Source: Rhodobacterales bacterium HKCCE4037 (GTDB lineage: Bacteria; Pseudomonadota; Alphaproteobacteria; Rhodobacterales; Rhodobacteraceae). From it: DNA of 64,000 bases. Within the stretch, counting starts at the first letter, position 1. Every line of letters begins with the position of its first letter. The stretch spans positions 62,001 to 126,000 of the forward strand of contig WVSM01000006.1 in NCBI GenBank assembly GCA_015689645.1, in the 5' to 3' direction. Shown in pieces: positions 17,621-26,602 of the stretch. The notes under the pieces are model-generated. The model worked only from the letters and a program-made list of their open reading frames with translations. It did not search any database and was not told the DNA's origin. A program made the translations under genes and the position numbers.

Positions 17621-19597
17621 TTATTTCCGGACCCCGCCCGGACGGCGGTTCCGGTCCAGACCGGACAGCGCACTCACATCCCCCGGCGCGCGGGATTCGG
17701 TAGTGGGTGCGCGTGATCCGTCTTTCTCTCCGTCTTTTTCCTTGTCCGCGAGGTATTCCGCCATCGCGTTTTCTAGGTTGTCCGTGATCTCCCGCGATAT
17801 GCGCATGTAATCGGCATTCTCGGTAATCGGGACACCGGGACGCCAGACCTCGGCCAGTTCGCGCAGGTTCTGGCGGTCGTGGCGATAGAAGGCGATCTCG
17901 GTCTCGTGGGCCTCGTAATCGGTAAAGCCCATGTCTTCGAGCACGTAGCGCCCGGCGCGGAGCGCGCTGTCGAACACCTCGCGGATGATATGATCGGCGC
18001 CCGCCTCGTAGAGTTCGTAGACATGCAGCCGGTCGTGGGCGCGGGCGACCACAGATATCTCGGGATTGGTGCGTTTGGCATAGCGCACCAGCTTCACGGC
18101 CGAGGCCTTGTTGTCCACCGCGACGACCAGGACCTTTGCCGTCGCGATGCCTGCGGCCTGCAGAAGCTCGGGCCGGGTCGGGTCGCCGAAGAAGCTCTTG
18201 AGGCCGAAGCGGCGCATCAGGCGGATGGTTTCGAGGTTGGAGTCGAGCACCACGGTCTTCTGTCCCGCCGCGCGCACCATCCGGTTCACGACCTGCCCGA
18301 AACGCCCGATACCGGCGATGATGATCGGCGCCTCGTCGTCGATTTCGTCGTGGGAGGGCGCATCCTCGCTCGCCTCGCCCAAGCGGGCGCTGATGCGTTC
18401 GTAGAGGATGAAGCTTAGCGGCGTGAATAACATCGACAGTGCCACGATCAGCAACAGGATCTCGGCGATGCGGTCGTTGAAAACCCCCTGCTGCACGCCG
18501 AACGCGACAAGCACGAAGCCGAATTCCCCGGCCTGCGCCAGCCCGAGGGTGAACAACCAGCGGTCGCGTCCCTTGAGCCGACTAACCCGTGCAATCGCGT
18601 AAAGGATCACGCCTTTCAGCACCATGACCGCCAGCGTCAGACCGAGGATCACGAAGGGCATTCCGAAGAGCGTGCCGAAGTTGATGCCCGCGCCCACGGT
18701 GATGAAGAAAAGCCCGAGCAGAAGTCCCTTGAACGGCTCGATGTCGGCCTCGAGTTCGTGCCGGAATTCCGAGTTGGCGAGAACCACGCCCGCAAGGAAC
18801 GCGCCAAGCGCGGGTGACAGGCCGACCATGATCATCAGCACGGCGATCCCGACGACGATGACAAGCGCGCCGACCGTGAACATCTCGCGCAGGCGGGTGG
18901 CGTGCAGGGCTCGGAAGACCAGCGGCAGGATGTAGCGACCGGCAAGGATCACGCCGACCACCACGCCAAGCGTGACCAGTGTCACGCCCCATGCGGGAAG
19001 GCCTTCGACCAGTGACATGACGTGCTCTTCCTCGTCCGCCATGCGCGCGATCGAGCCATCCTCGTTGAACCGCACACCCGTGGCGGTGGCCAGCAGCGGC
19101 AGGAAGGCCAGTGCCGGGATGACCGCGATATCCTGCGTCAGGAGAACCGAGAAGGCACCGCGTCCGCCCGGCGTGCGCATCAGGTCCTTCTCGGTCAGCG
19201 TCGTCAGGACGATAGCGGTCGAACTGAGCGCGAGGGTTATGCCGACTGCAAGGGCCAGCGACGGCGCGAGGTCCAGCAGAAAGGCGCTGCCGGCAAGGAA
19301 AAGTATGGACAGAATGATCTGGCTTCCGCCGAGTCCCAACAGGCGTTTTCGCATCGCCCAGAGCGTGCGGGGATCGAGTTCCAGGCCGATCAGAAACAGC
19401 ATCAATACCACGCCGAATTCGGCGTAGTGCTGCAGATGCTCGGTCTCCGATCCGCCGACCAGGCCAAGGACGGGGCCAATCGCGATCCCCGCCAGCAGAT
19501 AGCCGAGCACCGAGCCCAGGCCGAAGCGTACCGAGATCGGCACGGCGATCAGCATGGCGCCGAGATAGATGGTGGCCTGCAGCAGGGTTTCTTCCAT
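17621..19597 (-). CDS. Monovalent cation:proton antiporter, Kef type with TrkA-N domain
   Basis: A 658-residue inner-membrane protein of the CPA2 family. Residues 1-390 form about twelve membrane helices, with LMLFLIGLELDPRTLWAMRK and ALSSTAIVLTTLTEKDL as family landmarks. After a short linker, an RCK/TrkA-N nucleotide-binding domain begins IIIAGIGRFGQVVNRMVRA and continues to KASAVKLVRYAKRTNP. This layout is that of glutathione-gated KefB/KefC or YbaL potassium/proton antiporters. The tail after residue 600 is charged and low in complexity (LADKEKDGEKDGS). No KefF or KefG partner gene is nearby, so glutathione gating cannot be claimed. Confidence 0.92.
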   Translation of the reverse strand: MEETLLQATIYLGAMLIAVPISVRFGLGSVLGYLLAGIAIGPVLGLVGGSETEHLQHYAEFGVVLMLFLIGLELDPRTLWAMRKRLLGLGGSQIILSILFLAGSAFLLDLAPSLALAVGITLALSSTAIVLTTLTEKDLMRTPGGRGAFSVLLTQDIAVIPALAFLPLLATATGVRFNEDGSIARMADEEEHVMSLVEGLPAWGVTLVTLGVVVGVILAGRYILPLVFRALHATRLREMFTVGALVIVVGIAVLMIMVGLSPALGAFLAGVVLANSEFRHELEADIEPFKGLLLGLFFITVGAGINFGTLFGMPFVILGLTLAVMVLKGVILYAIARVSRLKGRDRWLFTLGLAQAGEFGFVLVAFGVQQGVFNDRIAEILLLIVALSMLFTPLSFILYERISARLGEASEDAPSHDEIDDEAPIIIAGIGRFGQVVNRMVRAAGQKTVVLDSNLETIRLMRRFGLKSFFGDPTRPELLQAAGIATAKVLVVAVDNKASAVKLVRYAKRTNPEISVVARAHDRLHVYELYEAGADHIIREVFDSALRAGRYVLEDMGFTDYEAHETEIAFYRHDRQNLRELAEVWRPGVPITENADYMRISREITDNLENAMAEYLADKEKDGEKDGSRAPTTESRAPGDVSALSGLDRNRRPGGVRK

Positions 19598-19686
19598 TTT
19601 TTCGTCCGGTTAGGGGTGTCTTTGCCATGCTAGCGGCAGACGCGCGCCTGGGCGAGAAGGGATTGCGCCGGCCTTGCCGTCGCCGG

Positions 19687-19768
19687 GGGCGCCGCGCAAG
19701 CGCGGCGAAGGGGCTCTGCCCCCGCTGCTGCGCAGCTCCCCCGGCATTTTCGTGGAACAAAGAGGGGC
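19687..19768. repeat. GC hairpin repeat, copy 2
   Basis: Contains GGGGCTCTGCCCCC (from 19710) and GCTGCTGCGCAGC (19724-19736), then CTCCCCCGGCATTTTCGTGGAACAAAGAGG. It has the same order of two hairpins, a CTCCCCCGG block and an A-rich tail as copy 1. It sits between the divergent antiporter and isomerase genes, so it is not placed only at transcript ends. Confidence 0.65.
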
Positions 19769-19859
19769 GCGGTTTCGCAGGGTTTCGGCATGCGGGGCCT
19801 TGTGCAGGGGGGCGGGCAGGATGCAAAAGAGCGCGTCGGCCAATGGAGGAGAGAGCGAG

Positions 19860-20546
19860 ATGAAGCGGTCCCGGATCAACGATATCATGGCGGAAGCCGA
19901 TGACTTCATGCGCTCTTTCGGCTTCGTTATGCCGCCCTTCGCCTACTGGACGCCCGGTGAATTCGCGGATCGCAAAGAGAGCGCGCGCGCGGTGATCGAC
20001 GGCCGGATGGGCTGGGACATCACGGATTACGGCCAGGGTAAGTTCGACGAATTGGGCCTGTTCCTCTTCACCCTGCGCAATGGCCGGTTGAGCGACCTGC
20101 AGAAGGGCGGCGGTATGTGCTACGCCGAGAAGCTGCTGATTTCCAAGCAGGATCAGATCAGCCCGATGCACCGGCATTACCTGAAGGCGGAGGATATCAT
20201 CAACCGCGGCGGGGCGACGCTGGCCATCGAGCTGTTCGGATCGGCCGAGGATGGCTCCTGCGATCCGAATGCCGGTGGCGTGGTGATGTGCGACGGGATC
20301 GAGCGGCGGTTCGAGGCGGGCGAGATCCTGCGCTTCGCGCCGGGCGAGTCCGTGACCCTGATGCCGGGCGACTGGCATGCCTTCTGGGGGGAGGGCGGTG
20401 ACGTGCTGATCGGCGAGGTCTCCACCGTCAACGATGACGAGACCGACAATTGGTTCCGCGAGCCCATCGGGCGCTTCGCCGAGATCGAGGAAGACGTCGA
20501 CCCGACGCACCTTCTGGTCAGCGATTACGCGAAGTGGCTGGCGTAA
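19860..20546 (+). CDS. D-lyxose ketol-isomerase
   Basis: A 228-residue cupin-fold sugar isomerase that interconverts D-lyxose and D-xylulose, and often D-mannose and D-fructose. Metal-binding residues are in SPMHRHYLKAEDIINRGG (two His and a Glu) and in the second strand set near TLMPGDWHAFWG. The N-terminal helix MKRSRINDIMAEADDFMRSF and the length fit the family. A strong ribosome site GGAGGAGAG precedes ATG 19860. No pentose transporter or kinase is adjacent, so the physiological sugar is not set by context. Confidence 0.88.
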   Translation: MKRSRINDIMAEADDFMRSFGFVMPPFAYWTPGEFADRKESARAVIDGRMGWDITDYGQGKFDELGLFLFTLRNGRLSDLQKGGGMCYAEKLLISKQDQISPMHRHYLKAEDIINRGGATLAIELFGSAEDGSCDPNAGGVVMCDGIERRFEAGEILRFAPGESVTLMPGDWHAFWGEGGDVLIGEVSTVNDDETDNWFREPIGRFAEIEEDVDPTHLLVSDYAKWLA

Positions 20547-20550
20547 GGCG

Positions 20551-21813
20551 CTAGAGCGCGCGCCAGCCGATGTCCTTGCGGTAGAACCCTTCGGGCCAGT
20601 CGATCCGGTCGATCATCGCATAGGCCTGGTCGCGCGCCTCCTGCAGGCTCGCGCCACGCGCCGTGACGTTCAGAACCCGGCCCCCGGTCGCCGTGATCGC
20701 TCCGTCCTTCTCGGTGGTGCCCGCGTGGAACACCATCTGCGAGGACGTCTCGGGCATCGCGTCGAGCCCCTTGATGACACTGCCCTTCTCGTAGCGGCCC
20801 GGATAGCCGTTCGCCGCCATCACAACGGTCATGGCATGATCGTCGGCCCAGTTCACCTGCGCCTTGTCGAGCCGCCCCTCGGCGCAGGCCAGCATCAGGT
20901 CGAGGGCTTGCCCCCCCAGCCGCATCATCAGGACCTGGCATTCCGGGTCGCCGAAGCGGACGTTGTATTCCACCAGCCGGGGCTGGCCGTCCTTGATCAT
21001 CAGGCCCGCGTAGAGCACGCCCTTGTAGGGAGTGCCGCGTTTGGCCATCTCGGCGATGGTGGGGCGGATGATCTCGGCCAGTGTCTTTTCCTGAAGAGCC
21101 TCGGTCAGGACCGGGGCGGGGGAATAGGCGCCCATACCACCGGTGTTGGGGCCCTCGTCCCCGTCAAAGGCGCGCTTGTGGTCCTGCGCGGTGCCGATGG
21201 GCAGGACGTTCTCGCCATCGGAGAGGATGAAGAACGAAGCCTCCTCGCCGTCCATGAATTCCTCGATCACCACCTCTGCCCCGGCGTCGCCGAAGGAGCC
21301 GCCGAACATGTCGTCGATGGCCTCGAGTGCCGCGTCTTCGTCCATCGCCACGACGACGCCCTTGCCGGCGGCCAGACCGTCGGCCTTCACGACGATGGGG
21401 GCACCCTGTTCGCGGATATAGGCCTTGGCGGCCTCGGCCTCGGTGAACCGCGCCCAAGCCGCGGTCGGCGCACTGGAGGCATCGCAGACCTGCTTGGTGA
21501 AGGTCTTCGAGGCTTCGAGTTCGGCCGCCGCCTTGCTCGGCCCGAAGGTCAGGAACCCGGCATCCGTCAACATATCCACAACGCCGGCGGCCAGCGGAGC
21601 TTCGGGGCCGACGATGATGAAATCTATGGATTCCTCGGCGCAGAACTCGGTCACGGCGGCGGGGTTATCCACATCGAGGCTAGCACAATCCGCGATCTGG
21701 GCGATCCCCGCGTTGCCCGGCGCCACGATCAGTCGGTCGCATTTCGGGTTCTGCAAGACCGCCCAGGCCAGCGCATGCTCGCGTCCGCCGGAGCCGAGGA
21801 TAAGGATATTCAT
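20551..21813 (-). CDS. purD: Phosphoribosylamine-glycine ligase
   Basis: Second step of purine synthesis, ATP-dependent ligation of glycine to phosphoribosylamine. The 420-residue ATP-grasp enzyme starts with MNILILGSGGREHALAWA. It contains the family segments VKADGLAAGKGVVVA (ATP binding), GEEASFFILSDG, and LYAGLMIKDGQPRLVEYNVRFGDPECQ (metal site). The start ATG at 21813 is placed by the conserved N terminus; upstream open sequence is not family-like. It stands alone, convergent with the isomerase gene. Confidence 0.97.
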   Translation of the reverse strand: MNILILGSGGREHALAWAVLQNPKCDRLIVAPGNAGIAQIADCASLDVDNPAAVTEFCAEESIDFIIVGPEAPLAAGVVDMLTDAGFLTFGPSKAAAELEASKTFTKQVCDASSAPTAAWARFTEAEAAKAYIREQGAPIVVKADGLAAGKGVVVAMDEDAALEAIDDMFGGSFGDAGAEVVIEEFMDGEEASFFILSDGENVLPIGTAQDHKRAFDGDEGPNTGGMGAYSPAPVLTEALQEKTLAEIIRPTIAEMAKRGTPYKGVLYAGLMIKDGQPRLVEYNVRFGDPECQVLMMRLGGQALDLMLACAEGRLDKAQVNWADDHAMTVVMAANGYPGRYEKGSVIKGLDAMPETSSQMVFHAGTTEKDGAITATGGRVLNVTARGASLQEARDQAYAMIDRIDWPEGFYRKDIGWRAL

Positions 21814-21976
21814 GGGGCTATGGTCCTTTCTGGCTCGGGTCCTGCGGACCGCCGTGATGAGCGGGGCTGGTGTAGGCGGCGCGCGCGTGACACGCAAGCA
21901 ATGCGCCGATCGGATCACCATGCGACCGGGCTTCTGATGTCACAAAACGGTCACAAAGCGGCGGTACGACGTAGCC

Positions 21977-22654
21977 ATGAAAAGTGAAATCATGGAGGCT
22001 CCGATGACCTCTCGCAACGATCAGCTATGGGAGCTGATTTCGAACCACCCGATGCCCGCCGATGCGACCGGGCGTTCTTTCCCCGAACAATTGATGGATG
22101 AACATCGGATCAGGCGCGAGACCGCCCTGACAGCGATCGAGGAATATCGCAAGTTCATCTACCTCTGCGCGACGCGCGAGGCGCGCAACGTGCCTTCGAA
22201 GGCGGTGGATCTCGTCTGGCACCAGCACATGCAGCACACCCGCGACTACTGGGAGGGGCTTTGCGCCAAGATCGGCAAACCCCTGCACCATTCGCCGGGA
22301 GGGACCGGGGCTGCGCATCTTGCCGATTACAAGGCCACGGTCGCAGCCTATCGCGCCCGGTTCGGAACGCCGCCCAAAGGAATTTGGCGACGAACGTCAC
22401 GCGTGGGCAACGTGGTCGGCTTCATCGTCAGCACCATGTTCCTTATCATGGGCGTCAACATGATCATCGGCGGAGAGGCGCCCTTGCCGTTCGCGGTGAT
22501 TTTCACGGCCATCCCGCTGATCGCGATCGGCAGCATGCTTTACGGAATGACGCCGGGCGGCGAATTCGAGCTGACCTTCGAACGGGGTGACCCGTTTGCG
22601 GACCAGGACGCTGGCAATTGCGGATCAGGTGATTGCGGGGGCTGTGGCGACTAG
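21977..22654 (+). CDS. GRDP-like membrane protein with Cys/Gly-rich tail
   Basis: A 225-residue protein of unknown function. The first 130 residues contain DLVWHQHMQHTRDYW, like the W-H-x-H core of glycine-rich-domain-containing-protein-like (GRDP-like) sequences. Two membrane helices follow (VVGFIVSTMFLIMGVNMIIGG and LPFAVIFTAIPLIAIGSMLY). The extreme C terminus is GNCGSGDCGGCGD, three Cys in twelve residues, which could bind metal. In proteins I recall with such Cys/Gly tails the end faces the periplasm, but topology is not established here. xseA starts 16 bases downstream, so the genes may be co-transcribed. Confidence 0.65.
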   Translation: MKSEIMEAPMTSRNDQLWELISNHPMPADATGRSFPEQLMDEHRIRRETALTAIEEYRKFIYLCATREARNVPSKAVDLVWHQHMQHTRDYWEGLCAKIGKPLHHSPGGTGAAHLADYKATVAAYRARFGTPPKGIWRRTSRVGNVVGFIVSTMFLIMGVNMIIGGEAPLPFAVIFTAIPLIAIGSMLYGMTPGGEFELTFERGDPFADQDAGNCGSGDCGGCGD

Positions 22655-22670
22655 CTAGGTTCTTCACCTG

Positions 22671-24248
22671 ATGGATGACCTGATCGACGACGAGGGCGCA
22701 GGCCCCGCCGGCAATGCGCCGGAATTCACCGTTTCCGAAATCTCGGGCGCGGTTAAACTGACTGTCGAGGGCGCATTTTCCCATGTCCGGGTGCGGGGCG
22801 AGGTCGGGCGGCTCTCGCGGCCCCGGTCGGGCCACATCTACCTCGATCTGAAGGATGACCGCAGCGTTCTAGCCAGCGTGGTCTGGAAGGGTGTCTCGGC
22901 GCGGTTGGCCCACCAGCCCGAGGAGGGGATGGAGGTCATCGCGACGGGCCGCCTGACGACCTTTCCCGGCCAGTCGAAATACCAGCTCGTGATCGACGAT
23001 ATCCGGCCCGCCGGTGCGGGTGCCCTGATGGCGATGCTGGAGAAGCGCAAGAAGGCGCTGGCGGCTGAGGGGCTTTTTGACGAGGCGCGCAAGAAGCGCC
23101 TGCCGTTCCTGCCGGAGGTGATCGGCGTGGTCACCTCGCCCTCGGGTGCGGTGATCCGCGATATCCTGCACCGGCTGCGCGACCGGTTTCCGCGCAAGGT
23201 GCTGATCTGGCCCGTGGCCGTCCAGGGTGAACGCTGTGCGCCGGAAGTGGCGCGCGCGATCCGTGGCTTCAACGCGATGACGCCGGGCGGCGCGCTGCCC
23301 CGGCCCGATTTGCTGATCGTGGCGCGTGGCGGCGGCTCTCTCGAAGACCTCTGGGGCTTCAACGAGGAAGCCGTCGTACGCGCCGCCGCCGACAGTGACA
23401 TTCCCCTGATCTCCGCCGTCGGGCACGAGACCGATACGACGCTGATCGACTATGCCTCGGACTACCGCGCGCCGACACCAACGGGCGCGGCGGAGAAGGC
23501 GGTGCCGGTGCGGATGGACCTCCTGAACTGGCTCCGCCAGCAGGAGGGCGTCCTGACACGCGCGATCACCAGTGGCCTGACGGCGCGCGGGCAGCGCGTG
23601 CGCGACGTGGGGCGCGCTTTGCCACGGCCCGAGGCGCTGCTCGACGCGCCGCGCCAGAGGCTAGACCTTGCGTCGCTGCGGCTTGCGCCGGCCCTGAAAG
23701 GCCGCACGCAGGATGCCCGCGCGAAACTGGACCGGCTGACGGCGCGGCTCGACCCGGCGCTGGAGCGGGCGGTTGCGTCGAAACGGCTGGAGCTTGGGCG
23801 GACGTCAGGGCGGCTCAGCCCCGAACGGTTGCAATCGGTCATCCGCGAGGGGCGCCGCGCGCTTGCGCGATGGCGGCTCGACCCACAACGGCTCGCGGCG
23901 CGGACATCGCAGATGGACGAGCGGCTGGCGCAGGCTGTGACGCGGTTCGGTCAGGTGGCCGAAGCCTCCGTCACCCGGCGGCGCGAACGGCTGACAGGGC
24001 TTGAGCGCCTGCGCCAGACGCTCGGCTACACGCAGACGCTGGCCCGTGGTTATGCGGTCATCCGGTCCGGCGAGGCCGTGCTGACCCGCAAGGCCGAGGC
24101 CGAGACCCACGCGGCGCTGGAGATCGAGTTCAAGGATGGCCGGCTGGGGGTCACACCCACCGGGGCGACCCCGAAAGCGGCCCCCAAGCCCGCGCCGAAA
24201 ACGCCTCCGAAGAAGAGTGATCCGGGCGGGCAGGGGAGCCTTTTCTGA
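22671..24248 (+). CDS. xseA: Exodeoxyribonuclease VII large subunit
   Basis: The catalytic subunit of exonuclease VII, which degrades single-stranded DNA. The 525-residue protein has the N-terminal OB fold (FSHVRVRGEVGRLSRPRSGHIYLDLKD). The nuclease core follows with VVTSPSGAVIRDILHRLRDR, IVARGGGSLEDLWGFNEE and SAVGHETDTTLIDYASD. A long helical C-terminal region is rich in Arg and Leu, and the tail is Pro/Lys-rich (KAAPKPAPKTPPKKSDPG). The small subunit xseB is not in this window. The stop is three bases from the convergent permease gene. Confidence 0.96.
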   Translation: MDDLIDDEGAGPAGNAPEFTVSEISGAVKLTVEGAFSHVRVRGEVGRLSRPRSGHIYLDLKDDRSVLASVVWKGVSARLAHQPEEGMEVIATGRLTTFPGQSKYQLVIDDIRPAGAGALMAMLEKRKKALAAEGLFDEARKKRLPFLPEVIGVVTSPSGAVIRDILHRLRDRFPRKVLIWPVAVQGERCAPEVARAIRGFNAMTPGGALPRPDLLIVARGGGSLEDLWGFNEEAVVRAAADSDIPLISAVGHETDTTLIDYASDYRAPTPTGAAEKAVPVRMDLLNWLRQQEGVLTRAITSGLTARGQRVRDVGRALPRPEALLDAPRQRLDLASLRLAPALKGRTQDARAKLDRLTARLDPALERAVASKRLELGRTSGRLSPERLQSVIREGRRALARWRLDPQRLAARTSQMDERLAQAVTRFGQVAEASVTRRRERLTGLERLRQTLGYTQTLARGYAVIRSGEAVLTRKAEAETHAALEIEFKDGRLGVTPTGATPKAAPKPAPKTPPKKSDPGGQGSLF

Positions 24249-24251
24249 GGG

Positions 24252-25364
24252 TCACCGTCCGCGGATGCGGGGGTCGAGCGCGTCGCGCAACCCGTCACCG
24301 ATGTAGTTCACCGACAGCACGGTCAGCGAGATCAGCACGCCGGGCCAGATCACCCGCTCGGGGTAGGAGCTGAGCCAGTCGGTGCCGTCGAACAGGATGC
24401 GGCCCCATGTCGGGAAGTCCGACGGGAAGCCGAGGCCAAGGAACGACAGCGCCGACTCGGTGATGATCGCGTTCGCGATGCCGAGCGTCGCCGACACCAT
24501 GATCGCTGACATGACGTTGGGCAGGATGTGCCGCCCGATCATGTTCGTGGACGTGGTGCCGATGGACCGCGCGGCCAGAACGAACTCGCGTTCCTTCAGC
24601 GCCAGCACGTCGCCGCGCACGACCCTTGCGGTCTGCATCCACGACGTCAGGCCGATCACCACCACGATCAGCACGAAGATCCCGCCCTCGGGACCGAAGG
24701 CCGAGCGCAGCTGGTCGCGAAACAGCATGATGATGACCAGCAGAAGCGGCAGCAGCGGAATGGCGAGGAACAGGTCGGTGACGCGCATTAGTACGCCGTC
24801 GAGGCGGCGGAAGTAGCCCGCCAGAACGCCGATCAACGTGCCGAAGAACAGGGCCAGTAGCATCGCGGTAAGGCCCACCGCGATGGAGGTCTGCCCGCCG
24901 GTCATCAGGCGCGCGAGCATGTCGCGGCCCAACTGGTCGGTTCCCAGCGGATGCGCCCAGGACAGCTTCAGGAACAGGCCCGGATTGGCACGGCTGAATT
25001 CGACGGGGTTGGCAAAACAACTGCGCACCGCTTCGAACCACGCGCCTTCGCCACCGCCGGCACGGAAGCAGGCGAGCATGTGGTTCGAGTTTCGCGCGCG
25101 GATGTCGGCGAATTGCGGATCGACCGTCCAGATCAGCGGCCCGATCAGGATGAAGGCCAGCGCGAAGACGAAGAAGCCAAGCCCGAAGAGCGCGCCCTTG
25201 TGGGTCTTGAACTGGTCCCAGACGTCGAACCACTGGTTGCGCGGCGGACGTTCCTGGATCGTGCGGCTGACGGTCGGCTCGGCAGGGTCGGTCACGGGGG
25301 CCGCGCCTGCGGGCGTGGCTCCGGAGGTCATCAGCGGCTGGCCGGGGCGATCGGGATCAGTCAT
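24252..25364 (-). CDS. Peptide ABC transporter permease (DppC/OppC type)
   Basis: A 370-residue inner-membrane permease with an N-terminal cytoplasmic extension of about 55 residues, a first membrane helix (FGLGFFVFALAFILIGPLIWT), and five further helices. The ABC-interaction EAA loop is in LVLAARSIGTTSTNMIGRHILPN. The central ASP LGTDQLGRDMLARLMTG motif is typical of DppC/OppC proteins, as is the C-terminal GDGLRDALDPRIRGR. Its start overlaps the upstream permease stop by eight bases. It forms the channel with that permease; the ATPase is encoded on the opposite strand at 28.6 kb. Confidence 0.95.
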   Translation of the reverse strand: MTDPDRPGQPLMTSGATPAGAAPVTDPAEPTVSRTIQERPPRNQWFDVWDQFKTHKGALFGLGFFVFALAFILIGPLIWTVDPQFADIRARNSNHMLACFRAGGGEGAWFEAVRSCFANPVEFSRANPGLFLKLSWAHPLGTDQLGRDMLARLMTGGQTSIAVGLTAMLLALFFGTLIGVLAGYFRRLDGVLMRVTDLFLAIPLLPLLLVIIMLFRDQLRSAFGPEGGIFVLIVVVIGLTSWMQTARVVRGDVLALKEREFVLAARSIGTTSTNMIGRHILPNVMSAIMVSATLGIANAIITESALSFLGLGFPSDFPTWGRILFDGTDWLSSYPERVIWPGVLISLTVLSVNYIGDGLRDALDPRIRGR

Positions 25365-26373
25365 AGCGAATCCTCGGGTCCAGAACGCCGTAAAGGATAT
25401 CGGCGAGCAAATTGAAGAGAACGATGAGCACCGCGAAGATGAAGCTGACGGTCTGCACCACCGGCACGTCGCCCGCCTGGATCGCGATGATCAGAAGCTG
25501 GCCGATGCCGTTCACCTTAAACACCTGCTCGGTGATGATGGCGCCACCAAACACGGCGGGGACGTTCAGGGCGATCACGGTCACGACCGGGATCATCGAG
25601 TTGCGCAGCACGTGGACGAGGACCACGGTGCCTTCGCCAAGACCCTTGGCCCGGGCCGTGCGCACGTAATCCTGGTTCAGGTTGTCGAGCATCGAGGCGC
25701 GCATGTAGCGGCTGATCTGCGCCGCGTTGAACAGGCCAAGGACCATGACCGGCATGATCATCTGCTTGAATTGCACGACGAAGCTGTCCCAGTCCTCGAC
25801 CACGTGGGTGGTGTCGTAGACCGAGGGCAGCCATTGCAGGTTGACCGCGAAGATCACGATGAACAGCACCCCGGTGAAGAACGTCGGGACCGAGAAGCCG
25901 AGCATCGAGATGAAGGTGCCGAGTTGGTCGAAGATCGAATACTGCTTGTAGGCCGAGATGATGCCGAGGGGCAGGGCGATGATGATGCCCACGATGTAGG
26001 ACGTGCCCACCACCCAGAGCGTCTGCGGCATGCGCTGCATGATCAGGTCCATCACCGGCGAACGGGTCTGGTAGGAGATGATGCGGCTGCCGGGCTCGTT
26101 CGGCGGCGCGATCTCGGTGCCGAACCAGTTGTCGATCAGGTGCAGGGGTTCGTCCCAGACCATCAGCTTCAGCCATTTGAAATACTGGACGATGATCGGG
26201 TCGTTCACGCCGAGGCTTTCGCGGATCTGCTCGCGCACCTCCGGCGGAATGGTCAGGGGCAGGTTCGCCGTGGGGTCCGACGGCGACAGCTTCACGATGA
26301 TGAAGATGATGAAGCTGATGAACAGCAGCGTCGGGATCGCAAGGATCAGGCGGCGGATGGTGTAGGTCAGCAT
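25357..26373 (-). CDS. Peptide ABC transporter permease (DppB/OppB type)
   Basis: A 338-residue inner-membrane permease beginning with the typical MLTYTIRRLILAIPTLLFIS helix. A large periplasmic loop follows (residues 35-130), then the core helices and the EAA loop (YVRTARAKGLGEGTVVLVHVLRN). The end is the conserved DILYGVLDPRIRYD. Partner of the overlapping DppC-like gene. A 229-base gap separates it from the binding-protein gene upstream. The gap carries tandem palindromes and a terminator-like hairpin, which would lower permease expression relative to the binding protein. Confidence 0.95.
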   Translation of the reverse strand: MLTYTIRRLILAIPTLLFISFIIFIIVKLSPSDPTANLPLTIPPEVREQIRESLGVNDPIIVQYFKWLKLMVWDEPLHLIDNWFGTEIAPPNEPGSRIISYQTRSPVMDLIMQRMPQTLWVVGTSYIVGIIIALPLGIISAYKQYSIFDQLGTFISMLGFSVPTFFTGVLFIVIFAVNLQWLPSVYDTTHVVEDWDSFVVQFKQMIMPVMVLGLFNAAQISRYMRASMLDNLNQDYVRTARAKGLGEGTVVLVHVLRNSMIPVVTVIALNVPAVFGGAIITEQVFKVNGIGQLLIIAIQAGDVPVVQTVSFIFAVLIVLFNLLADILYGVLDPRIRYD

Positions 26374-26441
26374 GGGCGTAGGCCTTCGCTGCAGGGTGTC
26401 GACCCGGCGCCACGGGGCACGGCGTGAACTCGGTCGCGGGC

Positions 26442-26485
26442 ACGGCCTTTCGAAAGGCCGTCTTCACGCGCTTTCGAAAGCGCGT
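26442..26485. repeat. Tandem perfect palindromes with shared core
   Basis: Two 20-base perfect palindromes, ACGGCCTTTCGAAAGGCCGT (26442-26461) and ACGCGCTTTCGAAAGCGCGT (26466-26485), are separated by four bases and share the core CTTTCGAAAG. As RNA they form two strong stem-loops between the binding-protein and permease genes, like the REP elements that protect upstream mRNA. Protein-binding function is an alternative. Confidence 0.8.
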
Positions 26486-26556
26486 CTGCGCCAGAACGAA
26501 CGGAGTGCGCTTGGATCATGGGCGGGGACACATCGTTTCAGGTGGGGCCGGAATAC

Positions 26557-26592
26557 AAAAAGGCCTGCGCGAGAGGATATCCCGCGCAGGCC
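26557..26592 (-). terminator. Terminator-like hairpin after binding-protein gene
   Basis: Read on the minus strand, GGCCTGCGCG and CGCGCAGGCC form a perfect ten-base stem with an eleven-base loop, directly followed by five T residues. It lies eleven bases after the binding-protein stop. It probably ends part of the transcripts, leaving read-through for the permeases. Confidence 0.85.
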
Positions 26593-26602
26593 ATAGCTCA
26601 CA

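Noticed and set aside
20434-21987. 517-codon open frame antisense to purD
   Set aside because: PurD on the other strand has all family motifs; this frame has a skewed composition without recognisable domain.
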